Shown piece by piece: positions 55,478-64,000 of a DNA stretch of 64,000 nt. The stretch spans positions 2,294,001 to 2,358,000 of the forward strand of contig NZ_CP034161.1 of the NCBI RefSeq assembly GCF_003860525.1, given 5' to 3'. The notes under the pieces are model-generated. The model searched no databases. It saw only the letters and a program-made list of their open reading frames with translations, and had not been told where the DNA came from. Each line of letters starts with the position of its first letter. Positions within the stretch are counted from its first letter, which is position 1. This DNA comes from Epilithonimonas vandammei. GTDB lineage: Bacteria; Bacteroidota; Bacteroidia; Flavobacteriales; Weeksellaceae. Made by a program: the position numbers and the translations under genes.

Positions 55478-57292
55478 ATGAGTATCGAAAACGAAAATCC
55501 TGAGAATGAAAATGCAAACCCGGAAACCAATTCTACTGAAAATCAGCAGGTAGAAGGAAAGACCGAAACATTGCATTCAGAGTCAGAATCAGAAACCGAA
55601 AAGCCTGAAACCGAAATTACAGAGGAAGATTTTTCTCACCTTTCCATCAATGAAACTTTAGATGAGATGGAAAAAATTGTTAATAAAGATGATACTTCAT
55701 CATTTTCCAGACGATTCAGCGGTCTTCGGGATCACGCCAATCATAAAATTGCAGATGAAACGGAAGATAAAAAACACGATTATCTGGAACAGGGTAATCC
55801 TGAAGAACATTTCGAATTCCATCATCCGGAATCTTCAAGACTTTCTGCTTTGGTGCATGTATTTCGGGAAAAACAGGATAAATTCCACAAGCAGCAGGAA
55901 GCAGAACATCATCAAAATCTCGAAGAGCGTTTAGCTATTATCGAAAGGCTAAAGAATCTCTATACATCTTCCGAGCCTGGCGTTAATCTTTTCAAAGCAA
56001 TCAGGGAAATCAAAGAAGCCTGGGGAAATGCTGGCCAGGTTGCCAAATCAGAATTTAAAAATCTCAACAATAATTATTTCCATCATCTGAAAATGTTTAA
56101 CGAGATGTTGGATCTCAATAAAGAATACCTAGAGCAGGAGTTTGCTCATAATCTTGAAAAAAGACAGCATATCATCCAGAGAGCAAAGGAACTTCTGGAT
56201 GAGAATGTGGTTCAGAAAGCACTCAATGAGCTCCAATATCTTCATAAACTCTGGAAGGAAGAAGCTGAACCTGTGGCAGAAGAATTTCGGGAAAAAACAT
56301 GGGAAGAGTTCAAAGAGATTTCTAATAAAATCCACGAGAGAAAAGCTGAGCTAATTGCCGTGATGGAATCTGATCAGCAGAGTAATCTAGATAAGAAAAA
56401 CCGGATAATCGAAGAACTTAAAAAGCTTTCAAACCCGGAAAATATAAATCATACCTACTGGCAGGAAGCTATTAAAAAAGTTGAAGATCTGAGAGCTGAT
56501 TTCCTTAAAATTGGCGCTGTTCCAAAAAAAATATCGAATCAAAACTGGACAGATTTTAAGCAGGCTTTGCGCGATTTCAACGCTGCGAAAAATGATTTCT
56601 ATAAAAATTTGAAAGGTTCGCAGATTCATAATTTGGAAGAAAAAATAAAACTTATAAAAACAGCGGAAGATAACATGAACTCTGAAGATTGGGAAATTGT
56701 GGTTCCACTGTTCAAAAAACTTCAAGAGGACTGGAAAAAGATTGGACACGTTCCAAGAAGCCAAGCCAACAAAGTCTGGGATGATTTCCGAAATGCTTGC
56801 AATCATTTTTTCAAAAACTACCGAGACAAAAACAATGCTACAGGTGATAACTGGAAAGAAAACTATAAAAATAAAAAAGCACTTCTGGATCAACTGAAAG
56901 AACTGATGCAGGAAGAGGGTTCTGTTGAAAAAATAGAGAATATAAAAAATGCCTGGAATGCTATTGGAAAAGTGCCAAAGGATAAATTAGCGATTAATAC
57001 TGAATTCAATAAAACACTGAGAGAAAAGCTGAAACTCAATAAAATCAATGAGTTCGATCTGAAAGAAGAAAATCTCTCCGAAAGTCAGCTAACTGATAAA
57101 GCAAGAAAGATCAAAAATCAGATTGCGGATCTAGAAGCGGAAGTGGTACAGCTGGAAAATAATCTTGCATTCTTCAGTTCACCATCACGAGATAATCCTT
57201 TACTGAAAGAAACTTACGAAAATCTAGACAGCAAAAAAGAACAGGTAGACAGCCTGAAACTATCTCTTCATAACATTATTGCCGGAGAATAA
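55478..57292 (+). CDS. DUF349 domain protein
   Basis: 604 residues from ATG 55478 (MSIENENPENENANPETN). The first 110 residues are acidic and disordered; the rest is helical with at least four DUF349 repeats of about 75 residues, each with a conserved Trp-containing core (IREIKEAWGNAGQVAKSEFKNL; LQYLHKLWKEEAEPVAEEFREKTWEEF; VEDLRADFLKIGAVPKK; FKKLQEDWKKIGHVPRSQANKVWDDF), then a coiled-coil tail. No enzymatic domain. Bacteroidota carry such proteins widely; function unknown. IS1182 #3 begins 15 bp after its stop. Confidence 0.85.
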   Translation: MSIENENPENENANPETNSTENQQVEGKTETLHSESESETEKPETEITEEDFSHLSINETLDEMEKIVNKDDTSSFSRRFSGLRDHANHKIADETEDKKHDYLEQGNPEEHFEFHHPESSRLSALVHVFREKQDKFHKQQEAEHHQNLEERLAIIERLKNLYTSSEPGVNLFKAIREIKEAWGNAGQVAKSEFKNLNNNYFHHLKMFNEMLDLNKEYLEQEFAHNLEKRQHIIQRAKELLDENVVQKALNELQYLHKLWKEEAEPVAEEFREKTWEEFKEISNKIHERKAELIAVMESDQQSNLDKKNRIIEELKKLSNPENINHTYWQEAIKKVEDLRADFLKIGAVPKKISNQNWTDFKQALRDFNAAKNDFYKNLKGSQIHNLEEKIKLIKTAEDNMNSEDWEIVVPLFKKLQEDWKKIGHVPRSQANKVWDDFRNACNHFFKNYRDKNNATGDNWKENYKNKKALLDQLKELMQEEGSVEKIENIKNAWNAIGKVPKDKLAINTEFNKTLREKLKLNKINEFDLKEENLSESQLTDKARKIKNQIADLEAEVVQLENNLAFFSSPSRDNPLLKETYENLDSKKEQVDSLKLSLHNIIAGE

Positions 57293-57349
57293 TTCTAAAA
57301 ATATAAGAGACTGTCTCAAAAGGACAGTCTTTTTTTTCGCTTTGTTTAA

Positions 57350-58747
57350 CCCAAATTCCGCAATAGAAAAAAAAGAGTATTTTAGTATTCTAATATCCAA
57401 CTGCGTAGCAGTAGAAAAAAATAAGCGATGAAATTCGATCTATCCTTTACCAATAAAGAGATTACGCCTTGGGGCGGAATGGTGTTTTTAAAGCAAATGT
57501 TGGACAAAATCGGCTTTAGAGAGCAAATTGAAAAATGCGAATCTTTACCTGTGTCACTTTCCAATAATTCTTATAAAAAAGAAGTTTTGCTTGAATCTTT
57601 TATTACGAGTATTTGGTGTGGCGCCAATCGTTTTTTGCACACAGAAATTACCCGTGCAGATAAGGCTCTTGGGGAAATATTTGACTGGCGAAAAACCCCT
57701 GCTCAGGACGCATATAAACGCTATTTTGGCAAGTTTACACAACACATCAACCAGCAAGTTGGGCATCATTTTTTCAGTTGGTTTTTTCAGAATTTGAACC
57801 TCAATTATTTTACGTTAGACATTGATTCATCTGTAATTACTCGATACGGAGAGCAAGAGGGAGCAAAAAAAGGCTACAATCCTAAGAAAAAAGGAAGAAA
57901 CAGCCATCATCCTATCATTGCATTTGTGAACGATGTAAAGATGGTCGCTAATTTTTGGCTCAGGAGCGGTGATGCTTCTTCGGCAAATAATTTTGTAGGA
58001 TTTTTAGAAGAAACACTCTTAAATTTTGGGGATAAAAAAGTAGGATTAGTTCGTTTGGATAGTGGTTTTTTCCAGAAAGACATTATGGATTATCTTGAAT
58101 TAAAAACACTCCAATACATCATCGCTGCAAAATTTACTCACCCCATTCAACACTTGATAAACCAGCAAGATTTTTGGATAAAAGTTGATGAGGGCATCGA
58201 AATTTGCGACAAATATTATCAAGCAAAAAACTGGGAAAAGCCAAGAAGGATAGTCATTGTAAGGCAAAAAACAGCACAACGGCCGAATGCGGCAGGCCGA
58301 ATATTAAGCCTGTTTCCGGAAGATGAAATTCATAGAAATTATCGCTATTCAGCCTATATTACCAACCAAGAACAATCGGCAACAGATGTTTGGAGAACGT
58401 ACCGAAACAGAGGCGATGCAGAGAATAGAATCAAGGAATTAAAGGCAGATTTTGGAGCCGAAAGTTTTAACCTTAAAGGCTTTTTCCCTACAGAAGCTGC
58501 ACTTATATTTTCGATGATTGCTTATAATCTGATGTCAATTTTCAGACTGTTTGTTCTTCAAGAAAAAACGCAGAAAACATTATCTACACTACGATATAGA
58601 ACCTTTGCTATTGGAGCTTATTTTGAAAAAGTAGGTGACACACTTAAACTGAAGATTGCACTCACCAAAAAACGCAGAAAATGGTTCGTCGGAATTTGGG
58701 ATTACCCCATAGACTTATCTCAAAAAATTTCAACTGCGTGATTTGGG
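57350..58747 (+). mobile_element. IS1380-type element #2, 1398 bp, nested in IS1182 #3
   Basis: Ends CCCAAATTCCGCA and, inverted, CCCAAATCACGCA; TTTAA on both sides (5-bp duplication). Same length as #1 and almost identical, but in the opposite orientation and at a different position within the host element end. Confidence 0.92.
57428..58741 (+). CDS. IS1380-family transposase (copy 2)
   Basis: 437 residues, intact, differing from copy 1 at only about three positions (for example GDTSS/GDASS, HLIDQQ/HLINQQ, RQKIAQ/RQKTAQ). Same DDE pattern: LDIDSSVITRYG, VRLDSGFFQKD, RGDAENRIKELK. Likely source or sibling of copy 1. Confidence 0.92.
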   Translation: MKFDLSFTNKEITPWGGMVFLKQMLDKIGFREQIEKCESLPVSLSNNSYKKEVLLESFITSIWCGANRFLHTEITRADKALGEIFDWRKTPAQDAYKRYFGKFTQHINQQVGHHFFSWFFQNLNLNYFTLDIDSSVITRYGEQEGAKKGYNPKKKGRNSHHPIIAFVNDVKMVANFWLRSGDASSANNFVGFLEETLLNFGDKKVGLVRLDSGFFQKDIMDYLELKTLQYIIAAKFTHPIQHLINQQDFWIKVDEGIEICDKYYQAKNWEKPRRIVIVRQKTAQRPNAAGRILSLFPEDEIHRNYRYSAYITNQEQSATDVWRTYRNRGDAENRIKELKADFGAESFNLKGFFPTEAALIFSMIAYNLMSIFRLFVLQEKTQKTLSTLRYRTFAIGAYFEKVGDTLKLKIALTKKRRKWFVGIWDYPIDLSQKISTA

Positions 58748-58827
58748 TTTAAAAATCCGATTTTTGAAGTTTTCTATTTTTGATTTTTTGAAAAACAAAG
58801 CTAAAAAACTCAAAAAAGCAATCTATT

Positions 58828-59668
58828 TCAAGCTGCTTTTGCCATTTTTTTGAGATTATGGGCAATGGCGAGAATGCCGATTTCTACCTCGACCTTGGTT
58901 TTTCCTCGAAGCATAAAGCGTTTAAAGTTTTTGTTGTGTTTGAGCTCTGCAAAAACAGGTTCAACATCGTGACAGCGCTGTTTTCGGAGTTTGATGCCTT
59001 TTTTGGTATTGAGAAGTTTAAAAGCCTTTTCTCTGATTTTTGCCAGCTTCGGATTGTTTTGAGAAGTGGTTAGTTGTCCCGATTTTTGATCTTTTCTGAA
59101 GTAATTGTATTTAACATAAGGTTTTATTTTCTTGTTTTTCAGCAGGTTATAGTTTTCTTCCGAACCGTAGCCTGCATCGGCAACGAGTTCTTTCGGAACT
59201 TTATGATAGCTGTCTTCAAAACCTTTTAAATATTTGTGTAAAGATGGCTTTGACTTCACCTTTCAATCGTTCGCTTCGAAATCTGTTCAACGTATTATGA
59301 TCAGGACGGCTCATTGCCGAAAGCCACATAAAATGAATGTTTTCCTTCAATGCCTGTTCCATTTTCCGACTTGAATAAATGTTACTCAATTAACCATAAA
59401 TCAATACTTTTAAAAGCATTTTCGGGTGGTAAGATGAAGTTCCTCCCGGTTTATAGCTTTTGATTAAGTTTTTAATATCCAAACCATCGATGATGTTTGA
59501 AACTATTTTCACAGGATGCTTGTCATCAATCAACTCCGATAAATTCGGAGGAAAAAGCAAATTTTCTTTGGGATTGTAATCTTTAAAGACTACTTTTGAC
59601 TTAGTTAACACACAGCAAATTACGAAATTTGCAACTATTAGGAAAGCCGAGGCTTTCCTTTTTTGCAT
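58828..59668 (-). pseudogene. Deleted IS1182 transposase (in #3)
   Basis: The N-terminal piece (MQKRKASAFLIVANF...) stops at a TAA within KVLIYG-stop-LSNIYSSRKM (about 59391), an extra lesion absent from #2. The C-terminal piece (58828-59259) retains HKYLKGFEDSYHKVPKELVADAGYGSEEN and HDVEPVFAELKHN through a normal end KKMAKAA. Same deletion joint as #2, first catalytic Asp region lost. Confidence 0.8.
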
Positions 59669-59724
59669 AAAAAAGGCTATCTCGCTTTTGAGACAGCCTC
59701 ATCATATTTTGAAATCGAGTTGTA

Positions 59725-60867
59725 TTATTTCTTCGCAATTGATCTTGAAATAACAATTTTCTGAATTTCTGAAGTCCCTTCGTAAATCTGCGTGATTTTA
59801 GCATCACGCATCATTCTTTCTACGTGATACTCCTTCACATAGCCATAGCCACCGTGAATCTGAACCGCTTCAATAGTAGTGTCCATTGCGACCTGAGACG
59901 CGTACAATTTTGCCATCGCACCAGTTTCTGATATATCTTTGCCTTCGTCTTTTTCAGCAGCCGCTTTATAAATCAGCATTCTTGCTGCCATAATACTGGT
60001 GTGCATATCTGCCAGTTTGAAAGCGATAGCCTGGTGGTTAATAATCTCTGTTTTAAAAGACTTTCTTTCTTTAGCATATTTCAAAGACAGTTCATAAGCA
60101 CCAGAAGCAATTCCTAATGCCTGGGAAGCAATCCCGATTCTACCGCCATTGAGTACCGCCATTGCAAAATTAAACCCAAAGCCATCTTCTCCAATTCTGT
60201 TTTCCTTCGGCACCTTAACATCTGTAAACATCAATGAATGTGTATCGCTTCCACGGATTCCCAACTTATCTTCTTTCTTTCCAACAACAAAACCGTCCCA
60301 ACCTTTTTCCACAATAAAAGCATTAATTCCTTTGTGCTTTTTTTCCGGATTAGTCTGTGCAATAACTATATAATATGTAGCATTTCCACCATTAGTAATC
60401 CAGTTTTTAGTTCCGTTAAGAAGATAATAATCCCCTTTATCTTCGGCTGTTGTAGATTGGGAAGTAGCATCAGATCCGGCTTCTGGCTCAGACAATGCAA
60501 ACGCCCCGATTACCTCACCGCTCGCCAATGGTTTCAGATATTTCATTTTCTGCTCTTCATTACAGAATTTTTCCAAACCTGCACATACTAGAGAATTATT
60601 TACTGACATTACAACCGCAGCAGAAGCATCAACTTTGGCAATCTCTTCAATCGCCAAAACATAAGAAATACTATCCAGTCCGGCACCGCCGTATTTTGGG
60701 TCCACCATCATTCCTAAAAATCCCATTTCACCCATCTTTTTGACAGCCTCGTAAGGAAATTTTTGTTCATTGTCTCGTTCTATGACACCTTCCAAAAGTT
60801 CTGCCTGTGCAAAATCTCTTGCTGCCTGCTGTATCATCAGTTGTTCTTCTGTTAAATTGAAATCCAT
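59725..60867 (-). CDS. Acyl-CoA dehydrogenase
   Basis: 380 residues, FAD enzyme of short/medium-chain type that introduces the alpha-beta double bond in beta-oxidation or branched-chain amino acid breakdown. Motifs: AFALSEPEAGSDATS, LNGTKNWITNGG, QIHGGYGYVKEYHVERMMRDAKITQIYEGTSEIQ, where the Glu of YEGTSE is the usual catalytic base. Typical length. Divergent from the first acyl-CoA synthetase, consistent with a fatty-acid utilisation cluster. Confidence 0.93.
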   Translation of the reverse strand: MDFNLTEEQLMIQQAARDFAQAELLEGVIERDNEQKFPYEAVKKMGEMGFLGMMVDPKYGGAGLDSISYVLAIEEIAKVDASAAVVMSVNNSLVCAGLEKFCNEEQKMKYLKPLASGEVIGAFALSEPEAGSDATSQSTTAEDKGDYYLLNGTKNWITNGGNATYYIVIAQTNPEKKHKGINAFIVEKGWDGFVVGKKEDKLGIRGSDTHSLMFTDVKVPKENRIGEDGFGFNFAMAVLNGGRIGIASQALGIASGAYELSLKYAKERKSFKTEIINHQAIAFKLADMHTSIMAARMLIYKAAAEKDEGKDISETGAMAKLYASQVAMDTTIEAVQIHGGYGYVKEYHVERMMRDAKITQIYEGTSEIQKIVISRSIAKK

Positions 60868-61015
60868 AAAAATTTTTATTATATTTTTCGTTCGTAAAAT
60901 TAAACTTTTTGCGAAAATTTCAAAGTAAAATTTAATATTTTGTAATCTTAGAAAAAAAAATTATATTTACGATAATGTAAACAGAATTTTAATAATATTT
61001 TAATAAGAATATATT

Positions 61016-62785
61016 ATGAACGTTAAAAGAATATTTGACTTTGCTGCTCTTGCACTGGAAAAATTTCCAAAAGAAGACTGCCTTGTAACCAAAAAAAACG
61101 GAAAATGGATAAAAACTTCTACAGTCGAATTCATTAACCAGGGAAATAAAATCTCTAGAGGACTTTTGAAACTTGGCATAAAACCAGGTGATAAAATAGG
61201 ACTCATAAGCTCTAATAACCGAACAGAATGGGCAGTAATGGATCTCGGAATTTCGCAAATTGGTGTGGTTACAGTTCCTGTCTATCCCACGATTTCTCCT
61301 GAGGATTATGTATATATCTTTAATAATTCTGAGATCAAATATTGTTTTGTTTCCGACAGCGAGTTATATAAAAAAATAACCAAAGCGAAACCCCAGATTC
61401 CTTCATTGGTTGGTGTTTTTACCTTTGATGAGATAGATGGTGCTCCGAACTGGAATGAAATTTTGGATCTTGGCGAGAATGATGCAACTCAAATTGAAGT
61501 GGATGATCTGGCCAGTTCTATCAATCAGGAAGATCTTGCCACCATTATTTACACGTCCGGAACCACTGGAAAGCCAAAAGGCGTTCAGCTCACGCATCAA
61601 AATTTGGTTTCTAATGTGACAGCAAGCACACCAAGAATTCCTAAAGATAAAAACCTTGATTATAAAGAAGTAAAATCATTAAGCTTTCTTCCGATTTGCC
61701 ATGTTTTCGAACGTATGATTTTTTACCTTTACATAAGCAACGGAATTTCTATATATTTTGCAGAAAGCGTTGAAAAAATCGGCGAAAATGTGAAGGAAGT
61801 AAAGCCTCACTACATGACTGTTGTTCCCAGACTTGTAGAAAAAGTTTACGACTCTATTTATAACAAAGGAACTTCAGCTGGCGGTTTAAAATCTAAAATA
61901 TTTCTCTGGTCATTAGGTATTGCCGAAAAATACGACTTAGGAAAACCTAAATCCTTTATGCACAACATTGCGGACAAACTTGTATTTAAAAAATGGCGCG
62001 AAGGACTTGGTGGCAACCTTATTACTTTGGTGTCCGGTTCAGCAGCTTTATCCAGAAGACTTAATACAATGTTCCACGCCGCAGGAATCCCGATTTTGGA
62101 AGGCTATGGGCTGACAGAGACCTCGCCGGTAATCTCAGTGAACAGTTTTGGAAAAGTAAAAGTTGGCTCCGTGGGTATTCCTCTGGAAAATGTAAAGGTT
62201 AGAATAGAATCAGATGGAGAAATTGTCGTAAAAGGACCTTCCATTTTTGAAGGTTATTATAAAGATGAGGAAAAAACAAAGGAGGCATTTACGGATGATG
62301 GATATTTTAGAACTGGTGACATCGGTCATCTGGACGAGGATAACTTTCTTTTTATTACAGACAGAAAAAAAGAAATGTTCAAGACTTCTGGAGGTAAATT
62401 TGTTGCACCACAGGTGATTGAAAACCTTGCAAAAGCTTCCAAGTTCATTGAACAGATTATGGTGGTTGGTGATGGTGAAAAAATGCCTTGTGCTCTGGTT
62501 CAGCCAGATTTTGATTTTGTCAAAAACTGGGCACAATTGCATCACGTAAAAGTCATCGATTCCCACAAAGAAATCGCTGCTAATCCTGCTATCAAATCTA
62601 GAATTGAGAAGGAAATTGAAAAGATAAATGAAAATCTTGGAAAATGGGAACAGATCAAAAAAATTGAACTGACACCTAAAATATGGACCATAGATGACGG
62701 ACTGCTGACACCCACACTCAAACTGAAAAGAAAAGCTATCAAGGAAGAATTTCAGGATTTGTATGACCGAATGTATAAAAGTTAA
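61016..62785 (+). CDS. Long-chain fatty-acid-CoA ligase (AMP-binding), FadD15-like
   Basis: 589 residues, ANL superfamily. The ATP loop is IYTSGTTGKPKGVQLTH, the adenine region GYGLTETSPVISVN, the hinge YFRTGDIGHLDEDNFLFITDRKKEMFKTSGGKFVAPQVIE; the C-terminal catalytic Lys region is LTPTLKLKRKAI. It activates long-chain fatty acids to acyl-CoA via acyl-AMP. Length and C-terminus match bacterial FadD15/ACSL-like enzymes. Followed by a hairpin terminator and a paralogue. Confidence 0.94.
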   Translation: MNVKRIFDFAALALEKFPKEDCLVTKKNGKWIKTSTVEFINQGNKISRGLLKLGIKPGDKIGLISSNNRTEWAVMDLGISQIGVVTVPVYPTISPEDYVYIFNNSEIKYCFVSDSELYKKITKAKPQIPSLVGVFTFDEIDGAPNWNEILDLGENDATQIEVDDLASSINQEDLATIIYTSGTTGKPKGVQLTHQNLVSNVTASTPRIPKDKNLDYKEVKSLSFLPICHVFERMIFYLYISNGISIYFAESVEKIGENVKEVKPHYMTVVPRLVEKVYDSIYNKGTSAGGLKSKIFLWSLGIAEKYDLGKPKSFMHNIADKLVFKKWREGLGGNLITLVSGSAALSRRLNTMFHAAGIPILEGYGLTETSPVISVNSFGKVKVGSVGIPLENVKVRIESDGEIVVKGPSIFEGYYKDEEKTKEAFTDDGYFRTGDIGHLDEDNFLFITDRKKEMFKTSGGKFVAPQVIENLAKASKFIEQIMVVGDGEKMPCALVQPDFDFVKNWAQLHHVKVIDSHKEIAANPAIKSRIEKEIEKINENLGKWEQIKKIELTPKIWTIDDGLLTPTLKLKRKAIKEEFQDLYDRMYKS

Positions 62786-62792
62786 TTATAAG

Positions 62793-62815
62793 CTATCCAC
62801 AGGATAGTTTTTTTT
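62793..62815 (+). terminator. Terminator between the two acyl-CoA synthetase genes
   Basis: CTATCC-ACA-GGATAG followed by eight T. Confidence 0.85.
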
Positions 62816-62851
62816 ATGCAAATATTAACACCCGGAAACTTCTTATTTATT

Positions 62852-62859
62852 TATATTTG
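62852..62859 (+). promoter_or_regulatory. -7 element of the second acyl-CoA synthetase gene
   Basis: TATATTTG, 33 bp before the ATG at 62893. With the terminator before it, the paralogue is a separate transcription unit. Confidence 0.55.
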
Positions 62860-62892
62860 CGCTAAACGACAGTTTAAAAAAATTAACATTCA

Positions 62893-64000
62893 ATGGAAGT
62901 AAAAAGGATTTTTGATATTCCGTATTATTCGAAAGCACATTTCGAGAAAGATGATTTTGTATGCGACAAAAGAAATGGAAAATGGGAAAAAATATCTACG
63001 GATGAATACATCAGGATTACCAACCAACTGTCCCGGGCACTTATAAAATATGGCATAAAAAAAGGAGACAGAATCGCGCTCATCACATCCACAAACAGAG
63101 TTGAATGGTGTTTTTTTGATCAAGCGGCGCTACAAATTGGTGCTGTCACAGTTCCTATTTATCCTTCGATATCTTCCGAAGACTGCGTGTACAATCTGGA
63201 AAACTCTGGCTCAAAAATCTGTTTCGTTTCGGATGAAAAATTATTTGACAAAATCAATACAATAAAAAGCCAACTTCCTGAACTGAAAGATATCTTTACA
63301 TTCGATGATGTGAAGGATGCTACAAACTGGAAAGAATTATTAGAATCTGGCAAAGAAACCGATAATCAGCAGGAAGTGGAAACCATAAAAGATTCGATAT
63401 CAGAAGATGATCTGGTGTCCATTATCTACACTTCCGGAACCACAGGAAAGCCAAAAGGTGTCATGCTTACACACAAAAACATTGTATCTGATGTGTTAGG
63501 CTGCGAAGATAGAATTCCTCATAAAGATTCCAAAAACAAAGGACTTAGTTTTCTTCCGCTTTGCCATGTTTATGAAAGAATGATTATTTATCTTTTTACC
63601 ACGAATGGAATTTCTATCTATTTTGCAGAAAGCAACGAGAAACTAAGTGAAAACCTGAAGGAGATAAAACCACAATATATGACGGTGGTTCCGAGAATGG
63701 TAGAAAAAGTTTATGACGCAATCTACAAACGCGGAACGGAAGCTGGAGGCCTAAAATCTAAAATATTTTTATGGTCAATTAAAGTAGCTGAAAAATATAA
63801 AATTGGTGATTCTAAATCATTGGCTCACATTATAGCGGATAAATTGGTTTTCAGCAAATGGAGAGAAGGTTTGGGTGGCAATATTATTACATTGGTTTCC
63901 GGGTCTGCTGCATTATCAAAACGTCTTAACACGATGTTTCATGCTGCGGGAATTCCTATTCTGGAAGGTTATGGACTAACCGAGACCTCGCCTGTAATTG
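62893..64000 (+). CDS. Long-chain fatty-acid-CoA ligase paralogue (3' part outside window)
   Basis: 369 codons visible from ATG 62893 (MEVKRIFDIPYYSKAHFEKDD). The ATP loop IYTSGTTGKPKGVMLTH and GYGLTETSPVI are present; the C-terminal domain lies beyond the window. It is about 60-65 percent identical by eye to the upstream enzyme over the shared part, so the pair arose by tandem duplication and may differ in chain-length preference or regulation. Confidence 0.92.
   Translation, partial: MEVKRIFDIPYYSKAHFEKDDFVCDKRNGKWEKISTDEYIRITNQLSRALIKYGIKKGDRIALITSTNRVEWCFFDQAALQIGAVTVPIYPSISSEDCVYNLENSGSKICFVSDEKLFDKINTIKSQLPELKDIFTFDDVKDATNWKELLESGKETDNQQEVETIKDSISEDDLVSIIYTSGTTGKPKGVMLTHKNIVSDVLGCEDRIPHKDSKNKGLSFLPLCHVYERMIIYLFTTNGISIYFAESNEKLSENLKEIKPQYMTVVPRMVEKVYDAIYKRGTEAGGLKSKIFLWSIKVAEKYKIGDSKSLAHIIADKLVFSKWREGLGGNIITLVSGSAALSKRLNTMFHAAGIPILEGYGLTETSPVI

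Larger units (their letters stand above)
57307..59700 (-). mobile_element. IS1182-type element #3, same deleted derivative, with a nested IS1380 element
   Basis: Ends GAGACTGTCTCAAAAG (left) and GAGGCTGTCTCAAAAG (right, inverted). Removing the nested element and its duplication leaves exactly 991 bp, the same as #2, with the same internal deletion joint. It lies between the convergent DUF349 and acyl-CoA dehydrogenase genes. Confidence 0.85.

Overview
The window is a chromosomal segment of a low-GC Bacteroidota bacterium, most likely a flavobacterium of the Chryseobacterium type (Weeksellaceae). Evidence: many genes carry the Bacteroidota -7 promoter motif TAnnTTTG with few Shine-Dalgarno sequences; there is a type IX secretion C-terminal sorting domain, a DUF4294 protein, a DUF349 protein, and a barrel/TPR outer-membrane pair. 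The genus is an inference from protein style, not a database result.

Layout. 1-4.6 kb: nitrate reductase (cut by the window edge) and its membrane subunit, then an FNR-type oxygen regulator broken by one in-frame stop, a decapitated nrdG, a serine-recombinase tail and tRNA-Arg. 4.7-9.6 kb: outer-membrane barrel plus giant TPR protein. 10-15.9 kb: type I restriction-modification locus hsdS-hsdM-hsdR, with hsdR frameshifted in a homopolymer. 16.4-33.8 kb: housekeeping genes (APC permease, Mpo1-like protein, PAS histidine kinase and single-domain response regulator, aroE, UDG-like glycosylase, PBP4, TrhA and a duplicate copy, AEC transporter, LolA, M42 peptidase, rpe, ndk, purF, purC). A candidate small RNA gene lies between ndk and purF.

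33.9-59.7 kb is rich in insertion sequences. It holds one IS5-type element (4-bp target duplication), three IS1182-type elements (one long, two sharing the same internal deletion), two near-identical IS1380-type elements, each nested in the terminal region of an IS1182-type element (5-bp duplications), and an IS3-type element that cuts an S41 peptidase gene. Between them are a secreted endonuclease I, a DtxR/MntR regulator, yefM-yoeB, threonine aldolase, a TIGR01777 epimerase, CvfB, hisS, alkB, an MFS exporter, yidD, lgt, queA and a DUF349 protein. 59.7-64 kb: acyl-CoA dehydrogenase and two tandem long-chain acyl-CoA synthetases (the second cut by the window edge), a fatty-acid activation/oxidation cluster.

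Main observations. (1) Every IS1182-type element sits at the 3' end of a gene, usually between convergent genes. The element's left end is nearly identical to a solitary terminator hairpin at 20956-20983, suggesting it lives in, or creates, intrinsic terminators. (2) A symmetric bidirectional promoter drives ndk one way and an unannotated, strongly terminated short RNA the other way. (3) The anaerobic regulatory module (FNR, nrdG) looks decayed although an FNR-like operator remains. (4) A dispersed hairpin repeat keeps its central stem while its sequence changes.
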